From JBBQNJ01 sp038329845 (GTDB lineage Bacteria; Planctomycetota; Phycisphaerae; Tepidisphaerales; Tepidisphaeraceae), in the NCBI GenBank assembly GCA_038329845.1, contig JBBQNJ010000058.1:1-32823 (forward strand): 32,823 nt of DNA, given 5' to 3'. Each line of letters opens with the position of its first letter. Positions within the stretch are counted from its first letter, which is position 1. The notes under the pieces are model-generated. The model ran no database searches and was not told where the DNA came from. It worked only from the letters and a program-made list of their open reading frames with translations. The translations under genes were made by a program, and so were the position numbers. Positions 15,042 through 23,355 of the stretch are shown here, piece by piece.

Positions 15042-16271
15042 TCACGCATCGCGGGCCTGCTGGTAGAGCCGTTCCAAGGCGCGGGCGGCGGCGACGGGAT
15101 GGTAGAGGGAGGCGATTTTTTCACGGGCGGCGGCGCCCCATCGCCAGAGGATCGAGCGGTCGGCGGCAACTTGGGCGAGGATGTCGATCAAAGCGTCGCG
15201 GATCGTCGCGGTGGTCTGAATCAGTGCGGCTTGGCGAGGCGGGCCTTCAACGAACAGCCCGGTGAACCGCCGATCTTCGTTCAAGGGGATGGAAATCAGC
15301 CGGCCGGTGAGGTGGTCGTCTATCAGCTCGGGCATGGCGAAAACATTGGTGGCGATCGAAGGCAGCGCCTCGGCGGCGGCCTCGATGACGGCCCAGCCGA
15401 GGCTCTCATCAAACGTGGGAAGGACCAGTAGATCGTGTTCGCGCATCAACTGGCGAACCTGGATGTTGGGAAGCACGTCGATATGGCGGACGTGGGGCAG
15501 TTCGGTGAGCTTTCGACGCCACCGGGCTGAATCGGGGACGAAATCCTTGTGGACATAGCAGCGCTGAGTCAGGGCCGAGATGACGGTGAGGCGGATGTCG
15601 ATCCCGCCGGCGCGCAGCGCATCGGTCGCCTCGACCAGGGGGATCAGCCCTTTGCGGAACGCATCGCCGCCGACGAACAGCAGGCGCAAGGGTCCGGGCC
15701 TGTGTTCAACGGATCGGGGCGGCGTGTCATTGGCGTCGGTCGGCGTCGGCCAGAGAATTCCGCCGCGAAAGATCTGAACTTTTTCGGCGGCATGGGAATT
15801 CCAGGCGGTGAATCGCCGGCGGGCCATATCGGCGGCGGCGTTGGACATGGCCAGGAGGGCGGCGCAGCGATCGGACTCGATCAGGCGGCGTCCGGTGTGA
15901 AGTTGCCATCGCCGATGCGGCCCGAGATAGCGTGGCAATTCGGCCTCGAACGAGACGAGGAAGCGCGGACCGTTGAGGGGAAGCTGATTGAAGGTGTGGA
16001 CCAGGCCGACGGAGTGATCGAGCAGCAGGGGGGCGTTGGACCAGAACGATCCACCGCCGTGGCCGAGGATGCGATGCAGGGGCAGTCGCGGAAGGCTGAC
16101 GTAGCGATATCCGTCGAGGGGCAAAAGATAGCTGAGCCGTTCGAGGCTGTAGCAGACGCCGACGACGCCAACGGTGGTCGGGTCGCGCCGGCATCGCCAT
16201 CGTCCGCGTCGCGGCGGTGCCGGCGAAGCCGAGTATTGATTGGCGAGCGATCCGGCGGCGGTCATTGCCAT
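15042..16271 (-). CDS. Family-4-like glycosyltransferase
   Basis: A glycosyltransferase of about 409 residues with a GT-B fold. The C-terminal donor-binding half has 'LRLLFVGGDAFRKGLIPLVE', 'HIDVLPNIQVRQLMREHDLL' and the GT4 E-x7-E type motif 'FDESLGWAVIEAAAEALPSI', followed by 'VFAMPELIDDHLTGRLI'. The N-terminal half has 'LLDHSVGLVHTFNQLPLNGP'. ATG 16271 and 16265 are both possible; GGGA lies closer to the ideal distance for the latter. The frame continues open upstream through a shadow of the amidohydrolase gene, but there is no similarity there. It probably adds sugars to a cell-surface or secondary glycan; donor and acceptor cannot be told from sequence. Confidence 0.88.
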   Translation of the reverse strand: MAMTAAGSLANQYSASPAPPRRGRWRCRRDPTTVGVVGVCYSLERLSYLLPLDGYRYVSLPRLPLHRILGHGGGSFWSNAPLLLDHSVGLVHTFNQLPLNGPRFLVSFEAELPRYLGPHRRWQLHTGRRLIESDRCAALLAMSNAAADMARRRFTAWNSHAAEKVQIFRGGILWPTPTDANDTPPRSVEHRPGPLRLLFVGGDAFRKGLIPLVEATDALRAGGIDIRLTVISALTQRCYVHKDFVPDSARWRRKLTELPHVRHIDVLPNIQVRQLMREHDLLVLPTFDESLGWAVIEAAAEALPSIATNVFAMPELIDDHLTGRLISIPLNEDRRFTGLFVEGPPRQAALIQTTATIRDALIDILAQVAADRSILWRWGAAAREKIASLYHPVAAARALERLYQQARDA

Positions 16272-16298
16272 TCCCAGCCTAGTCGGGGTTGACTCCCG

Positions 16299-16380
16299 TG
16301 TCTCCCGCACGCGCGTGAGAACCGGCATCAATGCATCCCGTTCACCACGCCGCCGGTCTGTGTCTCCCGCACGCGCGTGA
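16299..16380. repeat. Pair of 20-bp direct repeats with palindromic core
   Basis: TGTCTCCCGCACGCGCGTGA occurs exactly at 16299-16318 and 16361-16380, 62 bases apart. Each contains the palindrome CACGCGCGTG. They lie just upstream of the glycosyltransferase start. The rest of the 275-base gap to the amidohydrolase (16272-16546) shows nothing else. Confidence 0.85.
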
Positions 16381-16546
16381 CAACCTAGGTTGGTGATGAT
16401 AGTCGATGAGGCGCGAGGGGGAAGGGGAATGGATGAGGGGGCGATGCGGTGAGGGGGTGACAAGATGAGAGGATAGCCGCTGGTGCAAATGGTTCGGGGT
16501 CGGGCGGAGCAACGGCTCTCCTTTTTGCGCCCCGGGGGGGATGAAC

Positions 16547-17551
16547 TCAGGCGCTGCGGCGCGGCAGCGCGGCCGGGGGATCGGAGCAGAAGCGCAGGCC
16601 GATGCGGGCGAGGGCGGCGACGGCGTTGTCGTGGTAGAGCTTTTGCAGAACGTCGTCGGGCAAGGCGAGTCCGCGAAGGGTGGGCTGGGCGTCGTCGGGC
16701 AGGTCCGGGTCGCGGATGGGGCTGGGGCCGATGTAGGCGGTTTCCCAGAGTTTGCGGTGGACCCAGAAGCGCGAGGCGAGGAAGTCGAATCGGCGGTCGT
16801 CGCCGGAAACCTGGTCGGAGCCGAAGAGGATGCGGTCGGCGTTGCGGATGAAGAAGTCGCGGGCGGCGTCGCGGCGGATCGAGATCTCGCGGGCGATCCA
16901 GCGGGTGGCCGAGCAGTCGAGCAGGAGATTGGGAAAGCGATCGAGCAGAGATTGAAGCCGCGGCAGGTCCTCGGGATTGCCGCCGAGATGCGCCCCGAGC
17001 CAGGGGACATGGCGGTATTCGCTCATGACCGATTCCCACATCGCATAATGCTCATCGCGGGTGCCGTACTTGGCGGCATCGGCGTACTTGCCGCGATACC
17101 AGGTGTCGGGATCGCCGACGTGGCTCATCAGCATCATCCCGCGATCGACGGCGTGGCGGATGAGCGGGCGCAGGCGCGGGGAATCCAGCCGCCATTGCCG
17201 CGACGCCATGGTGCCGGGCGCCATGTGAAATTTGATGATGCGGCTGCCGAGGTTGTAGAAGGCATCGAGCCGGCGCATCCAGTCATCGACGAAATCGGGG
17301 GAAGGGTCTTGCCATTTGGGGATGGCGATGAAATGCAACCGATGGGGGTACATTCGCTGAAGGACCAGGGCCTCTTCCAGAGGAGCCATGGTGACGAAGG
17401 CATCGATCCCGAAGTGACGGGCGGCGGCGAAGAAGTCATCGGCATGCCGGGCGGCGAGCAGGTGGGTATGGAAGTCAATGACCTCGCCGCGCACCTTGGG
17501 GCGCGGCATGGGGCGATGAAAGTCGAGGTTCAGACGGTTGTGGTCGAGCAT
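16547..17551 (-). CDS. Amidohydrolase-family metal-dependent hydrolase
   Basis: A 334-residue TIM-barrel protein of the amidohydrolase-2 type. Metal ligands His28 and His30 are in 'EVIDFHTHLLAAR'. Further blocks are 'SRIIKFHMAPGTMASRQWRL', 'GMMLMSHVGDPDTWY', 'VPWLGAHLGGNPEDLPRLQS', 'NLLLDCSATRW' and the strand-8 Asp in 'ADRILFGSDQVSG'. The set matches hydrolases or decarboxylases acting on small ring or amide substrates. A C-terminal 'LHDNAVAALA'-like helix ('LYHDNAVAALARIGL') is typical. No neighbouring pathway points to a substrate. Upstream 97 bases separate it from the metallopeptidase gene on the same strand. Confidence 0.88.
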   Translation of the reverse strand: MLDHNRLNLDFHRPMPRPKVRGEVIDFHTHLLAARHADDFFAAARHFGIDAFVTMAPLEEALVLQRMYPHRLHFIAIPKWQDPSPDFVDDWMRRLDAFYNLGSRIIKFHMAPGTMASRQWRLDSPRLRPLIRHAVDRGMMLMSHVGDPDTWYRGKYADAAKYGTRDEHYAMWESVMSEYRHVPWLGAHLGGNPEDLPRLQSLLDRFPNLLLDCSATRWIAREISIRRDAARDFFIRNADRILFGSDQVSGDDRRFDFLASRFWVHRKLWETAYIGPSPIRDPDLPDDAQPTLRGLALPDDVLQKLYHDNAVAALARIGLRFCSDPPAALPRRSA

Positions 17552-17648
17552 GGATCGTGAATCATTCCCGGACAGGGGGGGGATTTCAACTTAGGAATCA
17601 AGGATTAAAAATTGAGCCGCGCACGAACTAAGTGGGAGGAATTGTGGA

Positions 17649-18029
17649 TCAGCCGTATCCCAGTTTATCGAGGTCTTCTTCGCTCATGCCGAAGTGGTGG
17701 CCGATTTCGTGCAGGACGGTGGTTCGGGTTTCGCGGATGAGGTCGTCGGCGTTGGCGGCGACTTGCTCGATGTGATCCTGGAAGATGTAGATGACATCGG
17801 GAAGGCGGGCGGAGTCCTCGACGCTGCGTTCGGTGAGGGCGCGGCCGTGGTAGAGGCCGAGGAGCAGGTCGTTTTTCGTCAGGCCGACGCTTTTGAGCAG
17901 TTTGGGGCTGGGCCGATCGTGGATTTCGACGGGGACTTCCTCGAGAACCTGGGCGAACGGCTCGGGCAGTTCATCGAGGGCACACTCGACGAGACGGGCG
18001 AATTCGGCTTTGCTGACATGATGGGGCAT
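17649..18029 (-). CDS. Small zincin-like metallopeptidase family protein
   Basis: A 126-residue protein with the metzincin-like signature His107-Glu-Ile-Gly-His111-His-Phe-Gly in 'TVLHEIGHHFGMSEEDLDKLGY', characteristic of the PF06262-type single-domain zincins common in planctomycetes and actinobacteria. The N-terminal part 'FARLVECALDELPEPFAQVL' and 'VPVEIHDRP' also fits. ATG 18029 was taken as start because the family begins shortly before this helix; ATG 18053 would add eight residues. No signal peptide is seen, so it is probably cytoplasmic. Substrates are unknown for the family. It diverges from the SppA-like gene with about 138 bases between starts. Confidence 0.87.
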   Translation of the reverse strand: MPHHVSKAEFARLVECALDELPEPFAQVLEEVPVEIHDRPSPKLLKSVGLTKNDLLLGLYHGRALTERSVEDSARLPDVIYIFQDHIEQVAANADDLIRETRTTVLHEIGHHFGMSEEDLDKLGYG

Positions 18030-18167
18030 GGCTACAATCGCGCTTCCAATCATAGCGTGCCGGGCGCTTCTCGCCATGTCCGAGGAGCGGGTTTCGGACA
18101 GGTTAAACCAGGAGCGTTCGTGAATCGCGGTATTACAACGGAAAAAGCCCGGGTGGGTTGCCACGGG

Positions 18168-19181
18168 ATGCAAATCGAACGAGGGCGAAGTTGGGGCGGC
18201 GTGCTGGCGGCGGTGATGCTGGCGTTGGCGTTGAGCGGGTGCGGGACGCCCAGTTTCTTGATCACCCCGGTGCAAAATCCCACTCGGTTGCAAGAGGTGG
18301 CCGTGCGCGCGGGTAAGGGGTGGATGCCGGAAAAAGTGGCGATCATCGAAGTCGAGGGGATGCTGGCCAACGCCCGAGCTGGGGGGTTTTTGCAACCGGC
18401 GGAGAATCCGCTGTCGCTGTTCGTCGAGCAACTGGACCGGGCGGCGTCGGATGTGAAAGTCAAGGCGGTGGTGCTGCGGATCAACTCCCCCGGGGGGACG
18501 GTGACGGCGTCGGATACGATGTATCAGAAGGTGGTCGAGTTCAGGGCAAAGACGGGCAAGCCGGTGATCGCTTCGGCGCAGGAGGTGATGGCGAGCGGGG
18601 CGTATTACGTGGCGTGCGGCTGCGACCGGATCGTGGTGCATCCGACCAGCGTGGTGGGGAGCATCGGGGTGATCTTCAACACGTTCGATTTTTCCGGGAC
18701 GATGGCGAAGATCGGGCTGCGCGAGCAGGCGATCAAGAGCGGTCCGCTGAAGGACATGGGTTCGCCGTTCCAGCCGTTGACGCCGGGGGCCAGACAGGCG
18801 TTGCAGGAAATGGTGGACGAGTATTTTCAGCGGTTCGTGGGGGTGGTGATCAGCCGGCGCAAGCTCGCCGAGAAGCCGGTGATGCCGCTGGCGGCCGATG
18901 ATGCGGGGATCTTTTCCGGTCGGGTGTTCAGCGGCGAGCGCGCGGTGGCGCTGGGGCTGGCCGATGACACGGGCTTGCTCGAGGACGCGATCGCGGCGGC
19001 GCGTCGGGCGGGCAACGCGCCGGGTTCGGCGGTGATCATGTACAAGCGTGCGTATGGGGATCACAGTTCGATCTACGCTTCGACCGCGATCCGCGCGCCG
19101 CGGTCGGACGTATTACGATTGGAATTGCCGGGGGCGGGCGAAGCGTTGCCCGCGGGATTTTACTACTTGTGGCGGCCCTGA
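18168..19181 (+). CDS. SppA-like S49 signal-peptide peptidase lipoprotein
   Basis: A 337-residue lipoprotein. The signal 'GGVLAAVMLALALSGCGTP' has lipobox LSG-Cys25. The S49 protease domain shows 'VVLRINSPGGTVTASDTMYQ' and the nucleophile Ser143 in 'EVMASGAYYVACGCDRIVVH'. The general base is probably Lys195 in 'IKSGPLKDMGSP'; the 52-residue spacing equals Ser147/Lys199 of B. subtilis SppA. Such proteases cut leftover signal peptides in the membrane. ATG 18168 gives a textbook lipoprotein signal. An in-frame GTG at 18120 with GGAG five bases upstream is the alternative and would add 16 residues. The next gene follows after 22 bases on the same strand. Confidence 0.9.
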   Translation: MQIERGRSWGGVLAAVMLALALSGCGTPSFLITPVQNPTRLQEVAVRAGKGWMPEKVAIIEVEGMLANARAGGFLQPAENPLSLFVEQLDRAASDVKVKAVVLRINSPGGTVTASDTMYQKVVEFRAKTGKPVIASAQEVMASGAYYVACGCDRIVVHPTSVVGSIGVIFNTFDFSGTMAKIGLREQAIKSGPLKDMGSPFQPLTPGARQALQEMVDEYFQRFVGVVISRRKLAEKPVMPLAADDAGIFSGRVFSGERAVALGLADDTGLLEDAIAAARRAGNAPGSAVIMYKRAYGDHSSIYASTAIRAPRSDVLRLELPGAGEALPAGFYYLWRP

Positions 19182-19203
19182 TGAGGGCCATGGGCGGGGT
19201 TTG

Positions 19204-20199
19204 ATGATTCAGCTTACCTGCACCCACTGCCAGACGGTGCTGACGATGGACGACGCCTTCGCCGGCGGGGTCTGTCGGTGCCAGCATTGCGGAACGATCC
19301 AGACGGTTCCGAAGCAGGTTCGTCCTGGCGCTGCGTCGCCGAAGCCGGGGGGGCCGACGCCCAAGGGGCCCAAGACGCTGTATTCGACGGCGGCGAAGGT
19401 GCAGGGATCGGGGCTGGATGAACTGGGAGACATCGTCGCGTCGAGCGGGCTGTCGCGCGGGGCGCTGCGGACCGCGCCGCCGGGCGCGGCGGTGCCGGCA
19501 CCGGCGCCGGTGAGAAGCCTGATCCCTCTGCTTGCCGCGGCGGCGGCGATCATCGTGGCGCTGGGCGTGGTGGTGGTGTACCTGGCCCTGTCGCGCGGGG
19601 GCGCGGATGCGAATCGGCCCGATCCGCAGGCGGGCGTGGGCGGTGGGACCGCGCCGGTCGCGGCGGCGATCAAGACGCCGAATTTTTGCGGGATCAAGCT
19701 GGAGGTTCCCAGTGTCGCGTATGTTCTGGATCGCGGCGACTCGAGCCGGGAATATTTCGGGGAGATGATCCAGGCGACGCTTCGGTCGATCGAGTCGCTG
19801 GGGCCTGATCGGAAGTTCCAGGTGATCTTCTGGACGACCAGCAGCGGCAATGACGTGGCTTATCCGGTGGGGGGGATGGCCTATGCGACGAGCGAGTCGG
19901 TCGCGGGGTTTCGACGCGCCGCCGACGAGGTGATCCCCGCGGGCAGTACTAACGCCCGCTCGGCGCTGGAGCGGGCGATGAAGCAGAATCCCGGGGCGGT
20001 GGTGCTGGTCACGGGCAAGGGGTGGGCGCTGGACGATGGGTTCGTGAAAATGGTGGACTCGGCCCGGGCAGGCCGGTCGATCCCGGTTCACACGATTTCG
20101 CTGGGCAAGGGGAATTCCGGTGCGGCGCTTCCCGCGGTGGCCAAGTCCACGGGTGGGGAGTTTAAGGAAGCGGGGCGCACGGAATTGATGGGGGGGTAG
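19204..20199 (+). CDS. Zinc-ribbon membrane protein with VWA-like C-terminal domain
   Basis: A 331-residue protein. The N-terminal zinc ribbon has Cys6-x-x-Cys9 and Cys26-x-x-Cys29 ('LTCTHCQTVLTM', 'VCRCQHCG'), a layout very common at planctomycete protein N-termini. A Pro/Gly/Lys linker follows, one membrane span (about 106-129, 'LIPLLAAAAAIIVALGVVVV'), and an outer domain at about 160-325 that resembles a von Willebrand A fold: 'SVAYVLDRGDSSREYFGEMI' at the MIDAS position (Asp176, Ser180/181), 'RKFQVIFWTT', 'AGSTNARSALERAM' and 'IPVHTISLGKGN'. The MIDAS is recognisable but not standard. ATG 19204 gives a clean zinc ribbon; the frame upstream is open but overlaps the SppA-like gene. Function unknown; it may sense or scaffold at the membrane. 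Confidence 0.82.
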   Translation: MIQLTCTHCQTVLTMDDAFAGGVCRCQHCGTIQTVPKQVRPGAASPKPGGPTPKGPKTLYSTAAKVQGSGLDELGDIVASSGLSRGALRTAPPGAAVPAPAPVRSLIPLLAAAAAIIVALGVVVVYLALSRGGADANRPDPQAGVGGGTAPVAAAIKTPNFCGIKLEVPSVAYVLDRGDSSREYFGEMIQATLRSIESLGPDRKFQVIFWTTSSGNDVAYPVGGMAYATSESVAGFRRAADEVIPAGSTNARSALERAMKQNPGAVVLVTGKGWALDDGFVKMVDSARAGRSIPVHTISLGKGNSGAALPAVAKSTGGEFKEAGRTELMGG

Positions 20200-20355
20200 A
20201 GGGGGGGTGAGGTGAGGAGGTCAAGGGGTGCGGGAGTGATGAGGTGAAAGGGCGAGGTTCGACTTTGAGCTTGTTCCGGGATGGGCCTGGGAGCTTGCGA
20301 TTCTTCGGGGGCGATGAAGGGGACAAACGGAAGAATTCGGGGCGGTCTTCGCGCT

Positions 20356-20398
20356 GCTGAGGTTATCCCGAGGGAATATTTATTCTTGATGTCCCCGT
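20356..20398 (-). repeat. Dispersed repeat core, copy B (inverted relative to copy A)
   Basis: Read on the minus strand it gives GGGGACATC-A-AGAATAAATATTCCCTCGGGA-N4-CTCAGC, matching 7842-7880. As with copy A, a low-complexity GGCACG/GAAGG-type tract lies on its 5' side (20399-20505). Confidence 0.7.
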
Positions 20399-20505
20399 GA
20401 GCCTCGGTACCTTCGTGCCCCGAGCCTTCGCGCCCTCGTTCCTTCGTGCCTCCGTCCCTTCGTACCTCGTCCCTCCGTTCCGCCGTGCCCCCGTGCCTTC
20501 CTCCC
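20399..20505. repeat. Low-complexity CCTTCGTGCC-type repeat tract
   Basis: About ten irregular units of eight to ten bases of the form CCTTCGTGCC, CCTTCGCGCC, CCTCCGTCCC and CCGTGCCCC. The tract fills the space before hldE. Its complement (GGCACGAAGG) resembles the 7573-7840 tract in composition and position relative to the shared core. Bases 20200-20355 between the VWA-like gene and this repeat hold nothing recognisable. Confidence 0.75.
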
Positions 20506-20541
20506 ATCGCGTTCAAACGGCGGGTGCGTACAATCGCGGGG

Positions 20542-22038
20542 ATGTCGCAGCGACTGATCGAATTGGTCGAGAGTTTCGGGCATCCGACGGTGGTTCTGCT
20601 CGGCGACTTGATGCTCGACCGATACCTTTACGGCGACGCCCAGCGGATCAGCCCCGAGGCGCCGGTTCTGGTGCTGCGCCACGAGCGCGAGGAGCATCGG
20701 CTGGGTGGCGCTGGCAATGTGGCGGCGTGCCTGGCGACGCTGGGGGCGCGGGTGCGCGTCGTCGGATTGGTTGGCGTCGATGATGCCGGACGGGATATCC
20801 GCCAACGCCTGGAGGTCGCCGGATGCGACGCTGGCGGAGTCATCGCCGCCGCGGGCAGGCGCACCACCGTGAAGACGCGGCTGGTCGGCTCATCGCAGCA
20901 TAAAAATCCGCAGCAGCTCATGCGGCTGGACCTGGAGGATACCGCCCCGATCGACGCCGAGCTTGAGCAGGCCGTTGTCGATCGTTGCCAGCGGGCAATG
21001 GACGGGGCGCGGATGCTGGCGATCGAGGACTACAACAAGGGCCTGCTCAGCGACCCCTTGTGTCGGCGGGTGATCGCTCTGGCCCGGGCCGGTGGGCTGT
21101 CGATCCTGATCGACCCGGCGAACATCCCCGACTATTCGCGCTATCGCGGCGCAACGTGTTTGAAGATGAACCGTCCCGAGGCCGAGCGGGCCACCGGCCT
21201 GCCCTTGCGCCAGCCGGGGGATTTCGCGCCCGGCGCTGCGCGGCTGCTCGAGGCGCTGGAGGCCGAGGCGGTGATCATCACCCTCGATCGCCAGGGATCG
21301 ATTCTCGCCAGCGCCGCCGACGGCCAGCGCCCCGCCGAACACCGGCTGCTCTCGACGCGCCAGCGTCAAGTCGCCGACGGCACCGGTGCCGGCGACATGG
21401 TCCTGGCGATGCTGGTCATGGCTCGCGCCGCCGGGGGAACCTGGTCGGAATCGGCCACACTGGCCAACATCGCCGGCGGGCTTGAGGTCGAGCGGTTCGG
21501 GGTGGTTCCCATCACCCGCGACGAGGTGATCGCCGAACTTTTTGCCGAGACCCATCAGCAGCTCGGCAAGCAGCGCACCCTCGAGCAGTTGCTGCCCGAG
21601 CTGGTCCGCCATCGCGCCGCCGGGCGCAAAGTGGTATTCACCAACGGGTGCTTCGACCTGGTGCATCTCGGACATGTGAAGTATTTCCAGTTCGCCAAGC
21701 GGCAGGGTGATTTGCTGATCGTGGCGGTCAACACCGATCAGAGCATCCGGCGGCTCAAAGGGGAAAAGCGACCGATCATCACCCAGGAGGACCGACTGGG
21801 CGTTCTGGAGGAACTGGAGAGCATCGACTATTTGCTCAGCTTCGACGACGACACGCCGCTGGAGATAATCCGGCAAATCCGGCCCGATGTGCTGGTCAAG
21901 GGTGCCGACTATGCCAAGCAGCAGGTGGTTGGCTGGGACCTGGTCGAATCCTCCGGCGGTCGGGTGGCGCTGGCGCCGCTGGTCGATGGTCGAAGCACCT
22001 CGACCATGATCCAGCGCATCGTTGAAGCCTACGGTTGA
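20542..22038 (+). CDS. hldE: Bifunctional heptose-7-phosphate kinase / heptose-1-phosphate adenylyltransferase
   Basis: A 498-residue two-domain enzyme of ADP-L-glycero-D-manno-heptose synthesis for LPS core. The N-terminal ribokinase/PfkB domain (about 1-330) has 'VVLLGDLMLDRYLYGDAQRI', 'EHRLGGAGNVAACLATLGA', 'VKTRLVGSSQHKNPQQLMRL', 'AIEDYNKGLLS' and the anion hole with catalytic Asp in 'VADGTGAGDMVLAML'. The C-terminal cytidylyltransferase-like domain (about 355-498) has 'VVFTNGCFDLVHLGHVKYFQ' with the G-F-D-x-x-H-x-G-H motif, 'VNTDQSIRRLKGEKRPI' and 'DGRSTSTMIQRI'. E. coli HldE has 477 residues. ATG 20542 was chosen by homology to 'LIELVESFGHPTVVLLGD'; the frame upstream is repeat sequence. 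Presence implies a heptose-containing outer-membrane LPS. Confidence 0.96.
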   Translation: MSQRLIELVESFGHPTVVLLGDLMLDRYLYGDAQRISPEAPVLVLRHEREEHRLGGAGNVAACLATLGARVRVVGLVGVDDAGRDIRQRLEVAGCDAGGVIAAAGRRTTVKTRLVGSSQHKNPQQLMRLDLEDTAPIDAELEQAVVDRCQRAMDGARMLAIEDYNKGLLSDPLCRRVIALARAGGLSILIDPANIPDYSRYRGATCLKMNRPEAERATGLPLRQPGDFAPGAARLLEALEAEAVIITLDRQGSILASAADGQRPAEHRLLSTRQRQVADGTGAGDMVLAMLVMARAAGGTWSESATLANIAGGLEVERFGVVPITRDEVIAELFAETHQQLGKQRTLEQLLPELVRHRAAGRKVVFTNGCFDLVHLGHVKYFQFAKRQGDLLIVAVNTDQSIRRLKGEKRPIITQEDRLGVLEELESIDYLLSFDDDTPLEIIRQIRPDVLVKGADYAKQQVVGWDLVESSGGRVALAPLVDGRSTSTMIQRIVEAYG

Positions 22039-22062
22039 CCATCCGCCAGACTGCCCAACGCC

Positions 22063-23340
22063 ATGATCCGGTTTCCCTGCCATTGCTCCTATCGCTTTGA
22101 ACTGCCCGACGACATGGCGGGGGGCTTGATGCAGTGCCCCAAGTGCGGGCGGCTGAATGATGTGCCGACCCTGAGCGATTTGCCGCATATCGCTGACGAT
22201 GGGACGTTCGAGATCAGCCAGCCGCCGTCGTCCGATGCTGAGCAGCGTCTGCCCGAACTGAAACGGATCTATTCCAGCGACAAGATCGACGAGCAGACCG
22301 GCGAGGAAAAGGATCTTCGTCCCACCGAAGCCGACTATGCCCGCATCGGCCAGGATGACGCTGCATCCGCCGGCTCGCCGGTGCCCGGGCCGGCGCCCTC
22401 GCCGATTCGTCCGAAGTATGATCCGGAGACCGGCGAGCGGGTCCGCGAAATTCAGGTCCAGCAGGCTGAAGAGGATCGCCCGGACATCCCGATGGCTCGG
22501 CCGGCACCCCTGGGGTACGCCACGGCGCTTCAGCGTCATCATGTTCCGATACGGCGGGTCTTTTTCGAGCTTTTCACCCCGATCAATCTCGCGGTGATGT
22601 TCTTCGTCTTCATGGCCCACATGTCGTTTATGATTCTGATCATCATCGCCTTTTGCCTGTGGGCTACCCTGGGACTGCACGGCTCGATAATCAATATCTT
22701 CCTCACCGTGCTGCTGCTGGCCCACTATGGCAACACCATCATCGAAACCGGTCCGGACGGGCGCGACGAGCTGCCCCGACCGCTTCGGGACCTCAACTTT
22801 TCCGAAGACATCTGGCATCCGTTCACCCGGATGTTCCTGGCGCTGCTGATCTGCTTCGGTCCGGCGCTGCTGATCATTCGATGGATGCCAGCCCCGGCGT
22901 CGCTGATCCCCGCCATGATGGCCGCGGCCATGGGGATGCTGCTGTTTCCCGCGGTGACCTTGACCAGCCTCGCCGGCGGCACCTATCTAAACTTCCGGCC
23001 CGACCGGCTGGTGGAGATCATGCGCATCACCGGCGGACGCTACGTCGCGGCGGTGGCGCTGTGGGCGCCGGCGATTCTGCTCAATGCCTGGGTGCTGTTC
23101 GGCTACGACACGATCGGCGCTACGCTGGCCATGAACTATCCCTGGACCGGCTGGATCAACGAGTGGTCGGTGCTGTTTCCCATGTTGTCGCTGGCGGTCT
23201 TCTTCGCCCACTGGGCTGCTTGGCACACGGGGCTGCTGTATCGCCAGGAACACGAGCGATTCGGCTGGGTTATGCAACGATACGTCCGCCGCCCGCTCCG
23301 TCCGCGCATCGTTCCACCCCCGGTTCGCCCCGGCCCTTGA
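22063..23340 (+). CDS. Zinc-ribbon multi-spanning membrane protein of unknown function
   Basis: A 425-residue protein starting 24 bases after hldE. The N-terminal zinc ribbon has Cys6, Cys8, Cys25 and Cys28 ('FPCHCSYRFELPDDMAGGLM', 'QCPKCGR'). A charged, Pro-rich cytoplasmic linker runs to about residue 165. Then come six or so membrane spans, among them 'FTPINLAVMFFVFMAHMSFM', 'LILIIIAFCLWATLG', 'MFLALLICFGPALLIIRW' and 'MLSLAVFFAHWAAWHTGLLY'. A conserved-looking 'LNFSEDIWHPFTRMFLALLI' and 'FRPDRLVEIMRITGGRYV' resemble DUF4013-like planctomycete membrane proteins, but I cannot assign a function. No enzyme motif is visible. Confidence 0.8.
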   Translation: MIRFPCHCSYRFELPDDMAGGLMQCPKCGRLNDVPTLSDLPHIADDGTFEISQPPSSDAEQRLPELKRIYSSDKIDEQTGEEKDLRPTEADYARIGQDDAASAGSPVPGPAPSPIRPKYDPETGERVREIQVQQAEEDRPDIPMARPAPLGYATALQRHHVPIRRVFFELFTPINLAVMFFVFMAHMSFMILIIIAFCLWATLGLHGSIINIFLTVLLLAHYGNTIIETGPDGRDELPRPLRDLNFSEDIWHPFTRMFLALLICFGPALLIIRWMPAPASLIPAMMAAAMGMLLFPAVTLTSLAGGTYLNFRPDRLVEIMRITGGRYVAAVALWAPAILLNAWVLFGYDTIGATLAMNYPWTGWINEWSVLFPMLSLAVFFAHWAAWHTGLLYRQEHERFGWVMQRYVRRPLRPRIVPPPVRPGP

Positions 23341-23355
23341 CAGCCTCGATGCGGT

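Noticed and set aside
16272..17039. Upstream extension of the glycosyltransferase frame
   Set aside because: The sequence is Arg/Pro/Ser-rich and overlaps the amidohydrolase gene on the same strand in another frame; the real start is near 16271.
17694..18119. N-terminal extension of the SppA-like protein
   Set aside because: This part is antisense to the metallopeptidase gene; the lipoprotein signal places the start at 18168 or at most 18120.
20890..22818. 642-codon minus-strand frame opposite hldE and the membrane-protein gene
   Set aside because: Spans two well-supported plus-strand genes and has no motif; typical long shadow frame of GC-rich DNA.
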